Below are positions 26,011 through 34,579 of a DNA stretch of 64,000 bases, piece by piece. The notes below the pieces were generated by a model. It saw only the letters and a program-made list of their open reading frames with translations. It had not been told where the DNA came from and searched no databases. The DNA lies in assembly GCA_002364755.1 (NCBI GenBank), contig DEZI01000034.1, positions 14,183-78,182 on the forward strand, read 5' to 3'. The position numbers were made by a program, and so were the translations under genes. Positions within the stretch are counted from its first letter, which is position 1; every line of letters starts with the position of its first letter. The stretch comes from Stenotrophomonas maltophilia (GTDB lineage Bacteria; Pseudomonadota; Gammaproteobacteria; Xanthomonadales; Xanthomonadaceae).

Positions 26011-27180
26011 CTAGCTGCCCCTTCTCCCTTCGAGTCGTTTGACCAGCGGAATCGTGGTAACGGCCAGAATAGCGATAAGAGCACCCGCATAGCCAAGGCT
26101 ACCCGGTCCCAGGTGGGCGATGGTCGTGCCGCCAATGACCGCACCGAGACCAATGCCCGCATTGGCTGCCGATACATTGACAGTACCGGCCAGCGCCTGC
26201 GCATCGGGTGCAGCCCGCATTACGCGCACCTGGCAGACCGGGTACAGGGCCGTATTGGCGATGCCCCAGAGAGCAAGTGCAACGAGGAGCAGACCAAGGT
26301 TCTGGGCGAACAGCATGGCCAGTGCCATGCCAATGCCCAGCAGCAGGGTGAAAACGCCTGTAACCACCAGGGGAGATCTGTCCAACCATCGGCCACCCAG
26401 CCAGTTGCCTATCAGACCGACCGCGCCAAACCCCATCAGCCACCAGCCGACATTTGCCGACGAAACACGTGCTACCCGTTCCAGAATATCCGCCAGGTAG
26501 GTGTACGCGGCGAAGTTGGCGGTGAAGACCAAAGCAGAGAGCAGTACATTTGCCACAAAGAACGGGTTGCGGAAAATCCTGGCCTGTTCGCGCAAGCCCG
26601 ACCGGGTGCCAGTCTCCTGCCGGGGCATACAGAAGAACAGCACGACGGCCGTTGCCAACGACAGGGCTGACAGCAGCCAGAACGCACCACGCCAGCCAAT
26701 GCCTTCAGATGCCAAGGTCCCCATCGGAATCCCGAAAAGCATTGCTGCGGAAATTCCCAGATAGACCATGGACACCGCCCGGGAGGCAGCCTCGGGGCCT
26801 GCGATCTTTCCCGCGGTTTCGCTCGCGGTGCCCCAGAACACGGGCAGGGCAAACGCGGGGATGACGCGCGCAATAGCCAGCACCCATACGTTGGGGGCGA
26901 TGGCAGCCAAGGCATTTGCGGCAGCAAAAAGCAGAAGGATTGCTACGAACAGGCGACGCCGCTCGAAGTGTGCCACCCATGCAGTCAACGGGGGACCGAA
27001 GAAGGTGACGACCAGCGCAAACAATGTCACCAGTTGTCCGGCCGTAGAGATCGAGACGGACAGGTCGCGCGCGATCGAGGGCAGCAGACCAATGATGAGG
27101 AATTCGGTTGTGACGATCGTGAAGGCCGCCACGGCAAGAATATGGATGGAGCTGGAGCCTGACGCAGCCTTTTCGCTCAT
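26011..27180 (-). CDS. MFS transporter, drug/arabinose exporter (AraJ/YdhP) type
   Basis: A 389-residue, 12-helix transporter if started at MSEKAASG. The first helix carries FTIVTTEFLIIGLLPSIARDL, and the loop 2-3 region reads WVAHFERRRLF; both are typical of the AraJ/YdhP/SotB proton-driven exporters. The frame extends to 27354 without a stop, but those residues are not hydrophobic and overlap the operator, so I prefer 27180. No good ribosome site is visible before it. It lies downstream of a LysR gene on the same strand, 142 bases apart. Confidence 0.87.
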   Translation of the reverse strand: MSEKAASGSSSIHILAVAAFTIVTTEFLIIGLLPSIARDLSVSISTAGQLVTLFALVVTFFGPPLTAWVAHFERRRLFVAILLLFAAANALAAIAPNVWVLAIARVIPAFALPVFWGTASETAGKIAGPEAASRAVSMVYLGISAAMLFGIPMGTLASEGIGWRGAFWLLSALSLATAVVLFFCMPRQETGTRSGLREQARIFRNPFFVANVLLSALVFTANFAAYTYLADILERVARVSSANVGWWLMGFGAVGLIGNWLGGRWLDRSPLVVTGVFTLLLGIGMALAMLFAQNLGLLLVALALWGIANTALYPVCQVRVMRAAPDAQALAGTVNVSAANAGIGLGAVIGGTTIAHLGPGSLGYAGALIAILAVTTIPLVKRLEGRRGS

Positions 27181-27291
27181 ACGGGAGCGTGAGGACTGCA
27201 GGGAGGAGGGGCCTGCGCTTTTCAATCTGGAGCTTCCAGTGGAGGAAGCGCCAAAGTCTATTTGGTCCTGAACGTCCGAATTTGGATATAT

Positions 27292-27310
27292 TTTCCAGTA
27301 ATTCTGGAAA
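27292..27310. promoter_or_regulatory. candidate LysR operator
   Basis: TTTCCAG-TAATT-CTGGAAA is a perfect 7-bp inverted repeat in an unusually AT-rich pocket between the LysR gene and the MFS start. It contains the T-N11-A arrangement of LysR boxes and lies 112 bases upstream of the MFS start codon. Confidence 0.55.
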
Positions 27311-27322
27311 TTAATTCCATAA

Positions 27323-28231
27323 TTAGACGCGAAGCGAGCCGGCAAGGTGGGCAATCAGAGCATCGACCTTTGGCAGCAACTGTCTGCTTTTCAGCCAAAG
27401 CAGATAGAGCGGTAAACCCTTCGTGGAGTAGGAAGGCAGCACCTCCACAAGTTCGCCTCTGGCCAGATGATCCTCGATCAGCCAAGTGGAGAGCTGCGCG
27501 ATTCCCAGGCCCCGCGCGACGGCTTGCACCAGGATGTCGGCGTTACCAACCTCCAGCCTGGAGGTAGGAAAGTGGTGCTCCACCGGTCCATCGCCTCGCT
27601 GGATGAACCATGGACTCGGCGATCCATCCGCCCGTCGATACATCGCCGCATGCAGATCCTTCAGTACGTCCAGGCTGTCAGGTATCGGCCCGTGCCGAGT
27701 GACGAAGTCCGGAGAGCAGCAGAACACCCGCCGTTCGTGACCCAAGTACTTGTATCCGATGCTGTCTGGCCACCTGTCGCTCCCACCGATCCTGACAGCA
27801 ACGTCTACGCTCTCCTCGGCCAGGTCAACGAATCGATCCGTGAATGATATTTGCGGCCTGATGCCATCGAAACGTTCAAGAAAGTCGAACAAAGAAGGCA
27901 TTACCTTCAGGGTGCCATAGGAGGCAGGAAGGTCGATTCTCAGCTTTCCAATGGGTGTGGTCCCTTCAGACCGCAGGACCTGTTCTGCTTCCTCCAGCTC
28001 GCCCAGCACTCCTGTACATGTCCGGTAGAACGCCTCTCCGGCATCTGTCAAAGAGAGCTTGCGGGTAGTCCGCGCGAACAGCTTCACATCCAAGCGTTCC
28101 TCAAGGCGGCCGACGGCCTTTCCAACTGCTGAGTTCGTCAGGTTGAGCCGTTCCGCGGCTGCGGTGAAGCTTCCCGCGTCCACCACAGCGACAAAGACGT
28201 CAATGCCCTTCAACCGTTCGGACGAGTACAT
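27323..28231 (-). CDS. LysR-family transcriptional regulator
   Basis: A 302-residue regulator. The winged helix-turn-helix is at residues about 8-62 (FTAAAERLNLTNSAVGKAVGRLEERL), and the effector domain follows with LRIDLPASYGTLKVMP. It belongs to the subgroup often next to quinone or drug exporters. The gene sits directly upstream of and in the same direction as the MFS transporter, which is not the usual divergent layout, with the palindrome at 27292 between them. Confidence 0.9.
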   Translation of the reverse strand: MYSSERLKGIDVFVAVVDAGSFTAAAERLNLTNSAVGKAVGRLEERLDVKLFARTTRKLSLTDAGEAFYRTCTGVLGELEEAEQVLRSEGTTPIGKLRIDLPASYGTLKVMPSLFDFLERFDGIRPQISFTDRFVDLAEESVDVAVRIGGSDRWPDSIGYKYLGHERRVFCCSPDFVTRHGPIPDSLDVLKDLHAAMYRRADGSPSPWFIQRGDGPVEHHFPTSRLEVGNADILVQAVARGLGIAQLSTWLIEDHLARGELVEVLPSYSTKGLPLYLLWLKSRQLLPKVDALIAHLAGSLRV

Positions 28232-28502
28232 GGCCTGGCTCGGTAGCAACTGGGCAGCAGCATATCCGTTTGGAGTGGGACGCGGCTTACAGGGAGCGTC
28301 CTGAATGTTCGACAGAGGGCATGGCCACCGCCGACCGGCTCCAGCCGAGAGTGGCACTCGCATCCCGTACCCGAGCCGACTCTACTTGGCCAAGTATCTG
28401 GACCGGAATCTGCACCGGTCGCAAATCGCGAAGCGAGCACCTTGCTGCTTCTGGCTAAGCGTGCAAGGGCCCGGACAGCGCAGTGCCGCCCGGAAAGTGG
28501 CG

Positions 28503-29414
28503 TCACCTGCTGTTCGGCGAGACGTTGTGAGCTCCGCGCCTCTTCCGCCAGTGGATCCACAGGATCGCGGCGACGAAGAAAACGCTGCACAGGTAACTGC
28601 CCTCCGGCCCCTGCGCGCCACCGGTGAGAGTGTCCGGGCCTTGTGGACGCAGCGCCACCAGCAGCGCGGGCAAGTGCGCATCCATGCCGGTGACGGGCAG
28701 TTCGAAACCGGTTGCGAGCAACCAGTTCCACCCCGCGTGCCAGCCCATCACGCCCCAGATATTGCCGGTTCGCAGTGCCCAGGCGCAGGCGAACAGCGAG
28801 AACAGGAACGTGCTGAGCATGACCAGGGGCGGCTGGTGCGGACTGAAATGCAGGAAGCAGAAAACGAGTGACACCAGCAGCACTGCCACCGCGACATTCG
28901 TCTTGCGCGCCACCACCGACAGCAACCAGCCGCGAAAGATGACTTCTTCCACGCTCGCCTGGAACATGAAACTCAATAGCAGCAGAGCGATGTGCAGCAG
29001 GCTGACGGGCGAGCGCCAGGCGTGCGCCAAGCCTGCCGACTGCATGCCGCCAGCCATCCAGATCGCCACAACGACGAGCACGATCGTGCCGAACCCAAGG
29101 GCCATTCCACACAGGAAGGTTTTCAGCGGCGCCGGACCGGTGAGCCCGATACTCGCCAGCGACCGCCTTTCGACGAAGCGTACCCAGGCCAGCACGGCCG
29201 CCAACGTCGGTGCGAAGCCGATCCACAGCAGCGCATGCAAACCAGCGAGCCCGATCGGATCGCCGCGCGGCGTCGACCAATGCTGCGACTGCATCCACCC
29301 GTCCAGCGCGATCACCGGTACCGCGTTGAACAGGACCATCAGGATCGGTGTCAGCCAGACCCAGGGCAGCCAGCCGCGGGCTGGATCGGGCGAATACAGG
29401 GCAACGGGAGTCAT
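28503..29414 (-). CDS. CPBP-family intramembrane glutamic protease
   Basis: A 303-residue polytopic protein of about eight helices. The three catalytic signatures are intact: VEEVIFRG (EExxxR), FCFLHF (FxxxH) and GWHAGWN (HxxxN). Such proteases process membrane-bound or prenylated substrates and some protect producers from bacteriocins. The start is ambiguous; MTPVALYSPD is preferred, although the ribosome site is weak. It stands alone. The 271 bases between it and the LysR start hold nothing I recognise. Confidence 0.85.
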   Translation of the reverse strand: MTPVALYSPDPARGWLPWVWLTPILMVLFNAVPVIALDGWMQSQHWSTPRGDPIGLAGLHALLWIGFAPTLAAVLAWVRFVERRSLASIGLTGPAPLKTFLCGMALGFGTIVLVVVAIWMAGGMQSAGLAHAWRSPVSLLHIALLLLSFMFQASVEEVIFRGWLLSVVARKTNVAVAVLLVSLVFCFLHFSPHQPPLVMLSTFLFSLFACAWALRTGNIWGVMGWHAGWNWLLATGFELPVTGMDAHLPALLVALRPQGPDTLTGGAQGPEGSYLCSVFFVAAILWIHWRKRRGAHNVSPNSR

Positions 29415-29542
29415 GCGGGGCTCGAGGTGGACGTGATCGCCGCTGCAAGTTGCCATCCACGCGGGGACGTGGCAACCGATTTGCGACCAAGCCACGGAAG
29501 CCGCCGATCAATGACCTGGATCGCCGACGAAAGGGCGCTGAT

Positions 29543-29700
29543 CTGCTGCGTCACTGCGTCCCGAAGGGCGTGATCTGTCGAGCTTCTCCCAAGCCAAGCT
29601 CAACAGCGTCGCCAAGTTTCTACACGATAGGCCGTGCAAGACCCTGGACCTCCAGACAACGATCGAGCGACATCACCAAGCTGTTGCATTGAACAGTTGA
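29543..29700 (+). pseudogene. C-terminal remnant of an IS30-family transposase
   Basis: LLRHCVPKG is followed, after one base missing near 29572, by DLSSFSQAKLNSVAKFLHDRPC and KTLDLQTTIERHHQAVALNS, then TGA at 29698. This is the end of the DDE domain of IS30-type transposases (usual LRQYFPKGTDLS...LNxRPRKTL). No N-terminal part or inverted terminal repeats are visible. It marks an old insertion immediately left of the arsenic operon. The surrounding 389-bp stretch (29415-29803) has no intact gene. Confidence 0.75.
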
Positions 29701-29705
29701 AGCCG

Positions 29706-29781
29706 CAGTCGAAAGCGGACACTACCAGCGGTCGGCGCCTCCCTTTTCCCCTGAACGTCCGCTTCCGGTAAGAAGCGGGCG
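29706..29781. repeat. two degenerate copies of a GTCCGCTTTCGG-type element
   Basis: A half copy reads CAGTCGAAAGCGGACACTACC at 29706-29726. A fuller one at 29754-29781 contains CCGCTTC and GAAGCGG arms around a six-base loop. Related sequences are at 32563 and 44946. Confidence 0.45.
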
Positions 29782-29803
29782 CCATGTTGAGAGTACTGCT
29801 CTG

Positions 29804-30853
29804 TCAGTTCCCGTTCCGCATCTCATACCAGTCTTGAGTCCGGTTGACGATGCGAACCACCGATAGCATCACCGGCACCTCAATCAGTACGCCCACTACC
29901 GTGGCCAGTGCGGCTCCCGAATGCACCCCGAACAGTCCCACGGCCGTGGCCACCGCCAGCTCAAAGAAGTTGCTCGCTCCAATCAGTGCGGAGGGTCCAG
30001 CAATGCAGTGCGCTACACCCAGGCGGCGGTTGAGGAGATAGGCCAGGCCCGAGGTGAAGTAGACCTGGATCAGGATCGGGACCGCGATCAGTGCGATCAC
30101 CAGAGGCTGTTTGACGATCTGCTGCCCCTGGAAGCCGAACAGCAGCACCAGAGTAAGCAGAAGGGCAGACAGCGAAACGGGCCCGAGCCGGTGCAGCACA
30201 ATCTGCAGACCAGCGTTCCCTTTGCGCGAAAGCATCCACTGCCGTAGCAGCGCAGCCACCACCACGGGCGCGACAATGTACAGGCCGACGGACACCAGCA
30301 GCGTGTCCCATGGAACCGTGATCGCGGAAATCCCCAGCAGCAATGCCACTACGGGGGCGTAGGCGACGACCATGATCGCGTCGTTCAGCGCAACCTGGCT
30401 CAGCGTAAAGTTCGCATCGCCGCGGCACAGGTTGCTCCACACGAAAACCATCGCCGTGCAAGGTGCAGCTGCCAGCAGGATCAGGCCAGCGATGTAGCTG
30501 TCAGTCTGCCCAGCAGGCAGCCAATCTGCGAAGACGTGGCGAAGGAATACCCACCCCAGCAGTGCCATCGAAAAGGGCTTGACCGCCCAGTTGATGAACA
30601 ACGTAACCCCGATACCTTTCCACTGCTGCTGCAGCTGGCGCATCGCACCGAAGTCCACCCTCAGCAGCATCGGGATGATCATCAACCAGATCAGCACCGC
30701 GACCGGCAGATTGACCTTGGCCACCTCCGCTGATGCAAGCGCGGCAAAGGCGCCTGGCAGAAAATGGCCAAGGAGGGTCCCGGCCGCGATGCACAGCGCC
30801 ACCCACAGCGTCAGGTAGCGCTCGAACAGGCCCATGGCTGGGCGCGGCTTCAT
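29804..30853 (-). CDS. acr3: ACR3-family arsenite efflux transporter
   Basis: A 349-residue protein with ten predicted helices. MGLFERYLTLWVALCIAAGTLLG at the start and the essential cysteine in LAAAPCTAMVFVWSNL are diagnostic of ACR3, the bile-acid/arsenite/riboflavin superfamily carrier that extrudes arsenite with the proton motive force. It overlaps the arsC stop by four bases, so the order arsR-arsC-acr3 forms one leftward operon. Nothing looks damaged. Confidence 0.95.
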   Translation of the reverse strand: MKPRPAMGLFERYLTLWVALCIAAGTLLGHFLPGAFAALASAEVAKVNLPVAVLIWLMIIPMLLRVDFGAMRQLQQQWKGIGVTLFINWAVKPFSMALLGWVFLRHVFADWLPAGQTDSYIAGLILLAAAPCTAMVFVWSNLCRGDANFTLSQVALNDAIMVVAYAPVVALLLGISAITVPWDTLLVSVGLYIVAPVVVAALLRQWMLSRKGNAGLQIVLHRLGPVSLSALLLTLVLLFGFQGQQIVKQPLVIALIAVPILIQVYFTSGLAYLLNRRLGVAHCIAGPSALIGASNFFELAVATAVGLFGVHSGAALATVVGVLIEVPVMLSVVRIVNRTQDWYEMRNGN

Positions 30854-31353
30854 GGGGAAGCGTCGATCGGCTGCAACTGGCCGATCTGGTCCAGCGCGCC
30901 TTGAAGCGCCACGCGATCCTTCCACAGCGTTTCCGGCAACGCCAGTAGAGCACGCAGGCGAATCTTCACGATGGTGTGAGCCCGTGCAAACGCTGCAGCC
31001 TTCTCACTATCAGTGCCTTCTACCGCAGCCGGATCCTGCAAGCCCCAGTGGCTGCGGGTGAAATCCCCGAAGACTACGGGGCAGGATTCTGCTGCAGCTG
31101 AATCGCATACGGTGATCACCACGTCCATTGGCGCGGCATCCACGAACTCATCCCATGACTTGCTGCGCAGCCCATCGACGGGCATCCCCTCGGCCTGCAG
31201 CTGTGCGAGGGCAAACGGATTGACGCAGCCCGTAGGCTGGCTGCCGGCGCTGAACGCGCTGAATGCCTGGCCGCCCCACGCGCGTAGCGTGGCTTCAGCA
31301 AGGACGCTTCGCGCACTATTGCCAGTACAGAGAAACAAGACGTTACGTGTCAT
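30850..31353 (-). CDS. arsC: thioredoxin-coupled arsenate reductase (LMW phosphatase fold)
   Basis: A 167-residue ArsC of the pI258 type. The P-loop is CTGNSAR with nucleophile Cys9. The redox pair is Cys83 (TVCDSAAAES) and Cys91, eight residues apart as in the family. It reduces arsenate to arsenite for export by the adjacent ACR3 pump. The C terminus extends somewhat beyond the usual 130-140 residues with a helical stretch LWKDRVALQGALDQIG. Confidence 0.94.
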   Translation of the reverse strand: MTRNVLFLCTGNSARSVLAEATLRAWGGQAFSAFSAGSQPTGCVNPFALAQLQAEGMPVDGLRSKSWDEFVDAAPMDVVITVCDSAAAESCPVVFGDFTRSHWGLQDPAAVEGTDSEKAAAFARAHTIVKIRLRALLALPETLWKDRVALQGALDQIGQLQPIDASP

Positions 31354-31388
31354 CGTGCAATCGCTTTGGCAGGAAAAGGAACGTGGGG

Positions 31389-31718
31389 TCAGCACTTGCA
31401 CTCGGGAACAGTCGGCACGCATTGCTCGCTCGGCGACCCTGCGCAGCAGTTGTGCGTGAGGTACTCGATCAAGCCTGCCATGGCAGCGAAATTGGCGCGG
31501 TAGCACACGTTCCGACCTTGGCTCTCGCTCTCCACCAGGCCGGCCTGTACCAATTCTTTCAGGTGGAAGCTCAGTGTTGCCGGCGGTACCTGCAGGGCCG
31601 TAGCAATGTCGCCGGCCACTCGCCCTGCTGGTCCAGCTTCCACCAGCAGGCGGAAGGCAGCCAACCTGGTGGTGTGACCCAAGGCAGTCAGAGCCGGGAT
31701 TGCCTTTGATGTTTCCAT
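31389..31718 (-). CDS. arsR: ArsR-family arsenite-responsive repressor
   Basis: A 109-residue winged-helix repressor. The helix-turn-helix is ATLSFHLKELVQAGLV near residues 47-62. The arsenite site is not the ELCVCDL motif of E. coli; instead Cys91, Cys92 and Cys100 in HNCC...QC, with further Cys107 and Cys109, match the C-terminal sites of the Acidithiobacillus-type ArsR. It is divergent from arsH with only 17 bases between start codons. No ribosome site precedes its ATG. Confidence 0.93.
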   Translation of the reverse strand: METSKAIPALTALGHTTRLAAFRLLVEAGPAGRVAGDIATALQVPPATLSFHLKELVQAGLVESESQGRNVCYRANFAAMAGLIEYLTHNCCAGSPSEQCVPTVPECKC

Positions 31719-31735
31719 ATTTCTAGAATAGTCGA
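31719..31735. promoter_or_regulatory. 17-bp divergent arsR/arsH intergenic region
   Basis: The spacer contains the palindrome TTCTAGAA and is AT-rich. It is too short for two separate promoters and leaders, so promoter elements must lie inside the coding regions and the transcripts are probably leaderless. The palindrome is a candidate ArsR site. Confidence 0.5.
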
Positions 31736-32464
31736 ATGAAAGAGCCGATCACAAGTGCCGAACTACCGAACCTGGCGGTGGCCTCGCTCCCCGCGCCCGA
31801 CCACCGTCTACTTGCTGCCGCGGACCATGGCCCGCCCAGGATTCTGCTGCTTTACGGCTCGCTGAGGCCGCAGTCGTTCAGCCGTAAGCTGGCCCTGGAG
31901 GCCGAGCGGCTTCTGCGCCACATGGGTTGCGAGACCCGCGTATTCGATGCCCATGAGCTGCCCATGCTGGACAGCGTGGACAAGAGCCACCCCGAAGTTC
32001 AGCGGCTGCGGGAATGGTCACTGTGGTCCGAGGGACAGGTCTGGGTCTCGCCGGAACGACACGGAACCGTCACGGGCGTATTCAAGAACCAGATCGACTG
32101 GTTGCCGTTGGAGGATGGCAGTGTGCGCCCCACCCAGGGCAGGACGCTGGCGGTGATGCAGGTGAGCGGTGGCTCCCAATCGTTCAATACGGTCAACACC
32201 CTGCGGGTGCTCGGCCGCTGGATGCGCATGTTGACCATTCCCAACCAGTCATCGGTGGCGAAGGCGTGGCAGGAGTTCGATGACGATGGCCGAATGAAGC
32301 CCTCTGCGTATTACGACCGCGTGGTGGACGTGATGGAGGAGCTGGTGAAGTTCACGCTGCTGACGCGAGGGAGTACGGACTACCTGGTGGACCGGTACAG
32401 CGAACGCAAGGGCGACGAGGTTGCGGCTGCGTTGGCCCGCGCGGCTGGGGCTACAGCTATTTGA
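31736..32464 (+). CDS. arsH: ArsH NADPH-dependent FMN reductase
   Basis: A 242-residue flavoprotein. ILLLYGSLRPQSFSRKLALEAERLL is the flavodoxin-like FMN loop, and SPERHGTVTGVFKNQIDWLPL is conserved in ArsH. ArsH oxidises trivalent organoarsenicals and consumes NADPH. The N-terminal 35 residues match the family extension (PNL...PAPDHRLL), which supports this start even though no ribosome site is seen. Divergent from arsR. Confidence 0.94.
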   Translation: MKEPITSAELPNLAVASLPAPDHRLLAAADHGPPRILLLYGSLRPQSFSRKLALEAERLLRHMGCETRVFDAHELPMLDSVDKSHPEVQRLREWSLWSEGQVWVSPERHGTVTGVFKNQIDWLPLEDGSVRPTQGRTLAVMQVSGGSQSFNTVNTLRVLGRWMRMLTIPNQSSVAKAWQEFDDDGRMKPSAYYDRVVDVMEELVKFTLLTRGSTDYLVDRYSERKGDEVAAALARAAGATAI

Positions 32465-32562
32465 GCTCGGCGGCTGCCCAGCCGATCAATGGGGGCCCGC
32501 CGCTGGTGCATGGAGAGCGGTGCCGTAAGGCGTGGCAAGTCGAAAGCTGGTGCTGGAGGCTA

Positions 32563-32588
32563 TGTCCGCTGTCGGCCAGAAGCAGACA
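32563..32588. repeat. GTCCGCTTTCGG-type element
   Basis: TGTCCGCTGTCGGCCAGAAG and the following CAGACA form an imperfect hairpin (GTCCGCT against AGCAGAC). It shares 17 consecutive bases with the copy at 44946. It lies between the convergent arsH and bigR genes and may act as a transcription end. The 270-bp gap holds no gene I can support. Confidence 0.45.
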
Positions 32589-32734
32589 GCCACCCCATCC
32601 CTGATGAATATCCCCAGGCCGCGGCAGACCTCGAGCCTGCTGTGGCCAATTGATTTTGGAGCAGGCCACGCCAATGGCCTAGAGTCCCCCAGGTCAGGGC
32701 CTAGCCCGCCTCTTCCAAGACGCCTTAGGTCACG

Positions 32735-33067
32735 TCAAGTTGATGCATCGTCCAAACAGAAAATCCCATGCATCGCGCCCAGCAGTGCTGCAACGCGCGG
32801 GTCGGCCATGCGGTAGATGATCGACCGCGATTCCCGTCGGGTAGCTACGAGCTTGCGTTGACGGAGTTCGGCCAGTTGCTGGGAGAGCGCCGGCTGTCGA
32901 ATGCCGGTGGCTTCTTCCAGTCCGCCCACCGTCATTTCACCTTGCGCAAGCTGGCATAGCAGCAACAGGCGCGAGGGGGTGGCCATGAAGCGCAGCAACT
33001 CGGCCACTTCGGGCACGCGCTCCTTCATCGTGGCTAGGTCTGACGGGCTGAATGGGGGGCTGGTCAC
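32735..33067 (-). CDS. bigR: BigR-like ArsR-family sulfide/persulfide-sensing repressor
   Basis: A 110-residue winged-helix repressor. VAELLRFMATPSRLLLLCQLAQGEMTVGGLEEATGIRQPALSQQLAELR covers the DNA-binding core. The two cysteines that form the redox switch of BigR are kept: Cys38 in LLLCQLAQGE and Cys104 in GIFCLDD. In Xylella and Agrobacterium BigR represses a sulfur-oxidation operon and is released by persulfides. The start is uncertain (GTG 33067, ATG 33028 or ATG 33133). It is divergent from exactly such an operon. Confidence 0.85.
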   Translation of the reverse strand: MTSPPFSPSDLATMKERVPEVAELLRFMATPSRLLLLCQLAQGEMTVGGLEEATGIRQPALSQQLAELRQRKLVATRRESRSIIYRMADPRVAALLGAMHGIFCLDDAST

Positions 33068-33136
33068 GGGTATGGGCAACTTGGGCAGGTGATGTGATGC
33101 GAAGACTATGGGCGCACGCGTCCAATCTAGCATGCA

Positions 33137-33167
33137 TATATAGTTGCACAGATTACGTAACTATGTA
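33137..33167. promoter_or_regulatory. candidate BigR operator
   Basis: TATATAGTT at 33137 and AACTATGTA at 33159 form a 9-bp inverted repeat with one mismatch and a 13-base spacer. It sits in the AT-rich divergent promoter region, 33 bases from the MBL gene start. BigR operators in relatives are similar AT-rich dyads covering the promoter. Confidence 0.6.
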
Positions 33168-33200
33168 AGTATCAGGCCACGAAGCTTCCTGGAGCCAGTC

Positions 33201-34142
33201 ATGATCCCATCCGTAGCGATAGACGCCCCCCTGGAGCAGGCTGTGCGCCTGGTCAGCGATGCGCGTGCCGGCCTGCTTCCCTCACCTTCCGTAAAGACGT
33301 TCTTTGATCCTGCTACGTTCACTGCCAGCCACGTCGTACGCGATCCAACTTCTTCAGCGTGCGCCATCATCGACAGCGTCCTGGACTTCGACATGGCCGC
33401 AGGCCGCACGTCCACTTCCTCCGCATCGGCTTTGGTGGACTTCGTGCGCGCCGAGCGCCTGCAGGTGCAATGGTTGCTGGAAACCCACGCGCATGCCGAC
33501 CACCTGTCCGCAGCTCCCTGGCTGCAGGACCGGGTGGGAGGCGCGCTGGCCATTGGCGAACACATCACCGCTGTCCAGAAAACCTTCGGCAAGGTCTTCA
33601 ATGCCGGTACTGCATTCAAGCGGGATGGCACCCAGTTCGATCGCCTGTTCGCCGACGGTGCCTCCTTCCGCATCGGTAATCTGCAGGCGTTGTCGCTGCA
33701 CGTGCCAGGCCATACCCCCGCGTGCCTGGCGTACGTGATCGGCGACGCCGTATTTCCTGGAGACACGCTGTTCATGCCGGACTACGGCACCGCCCGATGC
33801 GACTTTCCCGGTGGCTCGGCGCGCCAGTTGTATCGCTCGATCCAGCGCCTGCTGTCCCTTCCCGACGCCGCCCGCGTATTCCTGTGCCATGACTACAAAG
33901 CCACCGGCCGGGACCATTTCGCATGGGAAACCACCATCGGTGCCGAAAGGACAACCAACCTGCACGTGCACGAGGGCGTGACCGAAGCAATGTTCGTGGA
34001 GATGCGGGAAGCACGTGATGCGACGCTCCCGATGCCGCGACTGATCCTGCCGTCCGTGCAGGTCAACATGTGCGCCGGCCATCTGCCCGAGCCCGAGGAA
34101 AACGGCGTGCGCTACCTCAAGCTGCCGGTGGACCTGCTATGA
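33201..34142 (+). CDS. MBL-fold hydrolase, persulfide-dioxygenase (Blh/ETHE1-like) type
   Basis: A 313-residue metallo-beta-lactamase-fold protein. The metal motif THAHADH gives His96, His98, Asp100 and His101; further ligands are in VPGHTPACLAY, FPGDTLFMPDYGTARCDFPGG and FLCHDY. DxGTARCDFPGG is characteristic of ETHE1-type sulfur dioxygenases, which oxidise glutathione persulfide to sulfite. It is first in the bigR-divergent operon, and GGAG precedes the ATG. Unlike Xylella Blh it lacks a fused DUF442 domain, which is encoded separately downstream. Confidence 0.9.
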   Translation: MIPSVAIDAPLEQAVRLVSDARAGLLPSPSVKTFFDPATFTASHVVRDPTSSACAIIDSVLDFDMAAGRTSTSSASALVDFVRAERLQVQWLLETHAHADHLSAAPWLQDRVGGALAIGEHITAVQKTFGKVFNAGTAFKRDGTQFDRLFADGASFRIGNLQALSLHVPGHTPACLAYVIGDAVFPGDTLFMPDYGTARCDFPGGSARQLYRSIQRLLSLPDAARVFLCHDYKATGRDHFAWETTIGAERTTNLHVHEGVTEAMFVEMREARDATLPMPRLILPSVQVNMCAGHLPEPEENGVRYLKLPVDLL

Positions 34143-34579
34143 CGCTCTCTCATCTGGCTTGGTATTGGCCGCTCGCTGGCGGTGCCATGATCGGAACAGC
34201 GGCCGGAGCCTATCTGCTCCTTCTCGGGCGCGTTGCTGGCATCTCGGGTCTGCTTGCCAGGACACTGGGCATGCCGGGTGACGGCGGACGCAGCAGTGCT
34301 GCCCTGTTCCTGGCAGGACTTGCCCTGGCGTCAGGCTTGGCGTTGGCGGCCAAACCCATACCCCTGCCGGCGCTCTCCGCAAACGGAGCAGTGGTAGTGG
34401 TGATTGCCGGACTGCTGGTGGGTTACGGAACCCGCCTTGGCGCTGGCTGTACCAGTGGGCACGGTGTCTGCGGCCTGGGAAGGGCATCGCCGCGGTCGGT
34501 GGTGGCGACCTGCGTGTTCATGCTCGCGGGCATGGCCACGGCAACCCTGGTACAGATTGTGGCCGGGGGCCCGGCATGA
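34139..34579 (+). CDS. YeeE/YedE-family membrane protein, first half
   Basis: A 146-residue protein with about four helices. GYGTRLGAGCTSGHGVCGLGRASPRS contains the cysteine signature of YeeE/YedE sulfur-compound transporters (thiosulfate or persulfide uptake). Overlaps the MBL gene by four bases (ATGA) and the next gene likewise, so translation is chained. Two half-size proteins presumably assemble into one transporter. Confidence 0.88.
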   Translation: MTLSHLAWYWPLAGGAMIGTAAGAYLLLLGRVAGISGLLARTLGMPGDGGRSSAALFLAGLALASGLALAAKPIPLPALSANGAVVVVIAGLLVGYGTRLGAGCTSGHGVCGLGRASPRSVVATCVFMLAGMATATLVQIVAGGPA

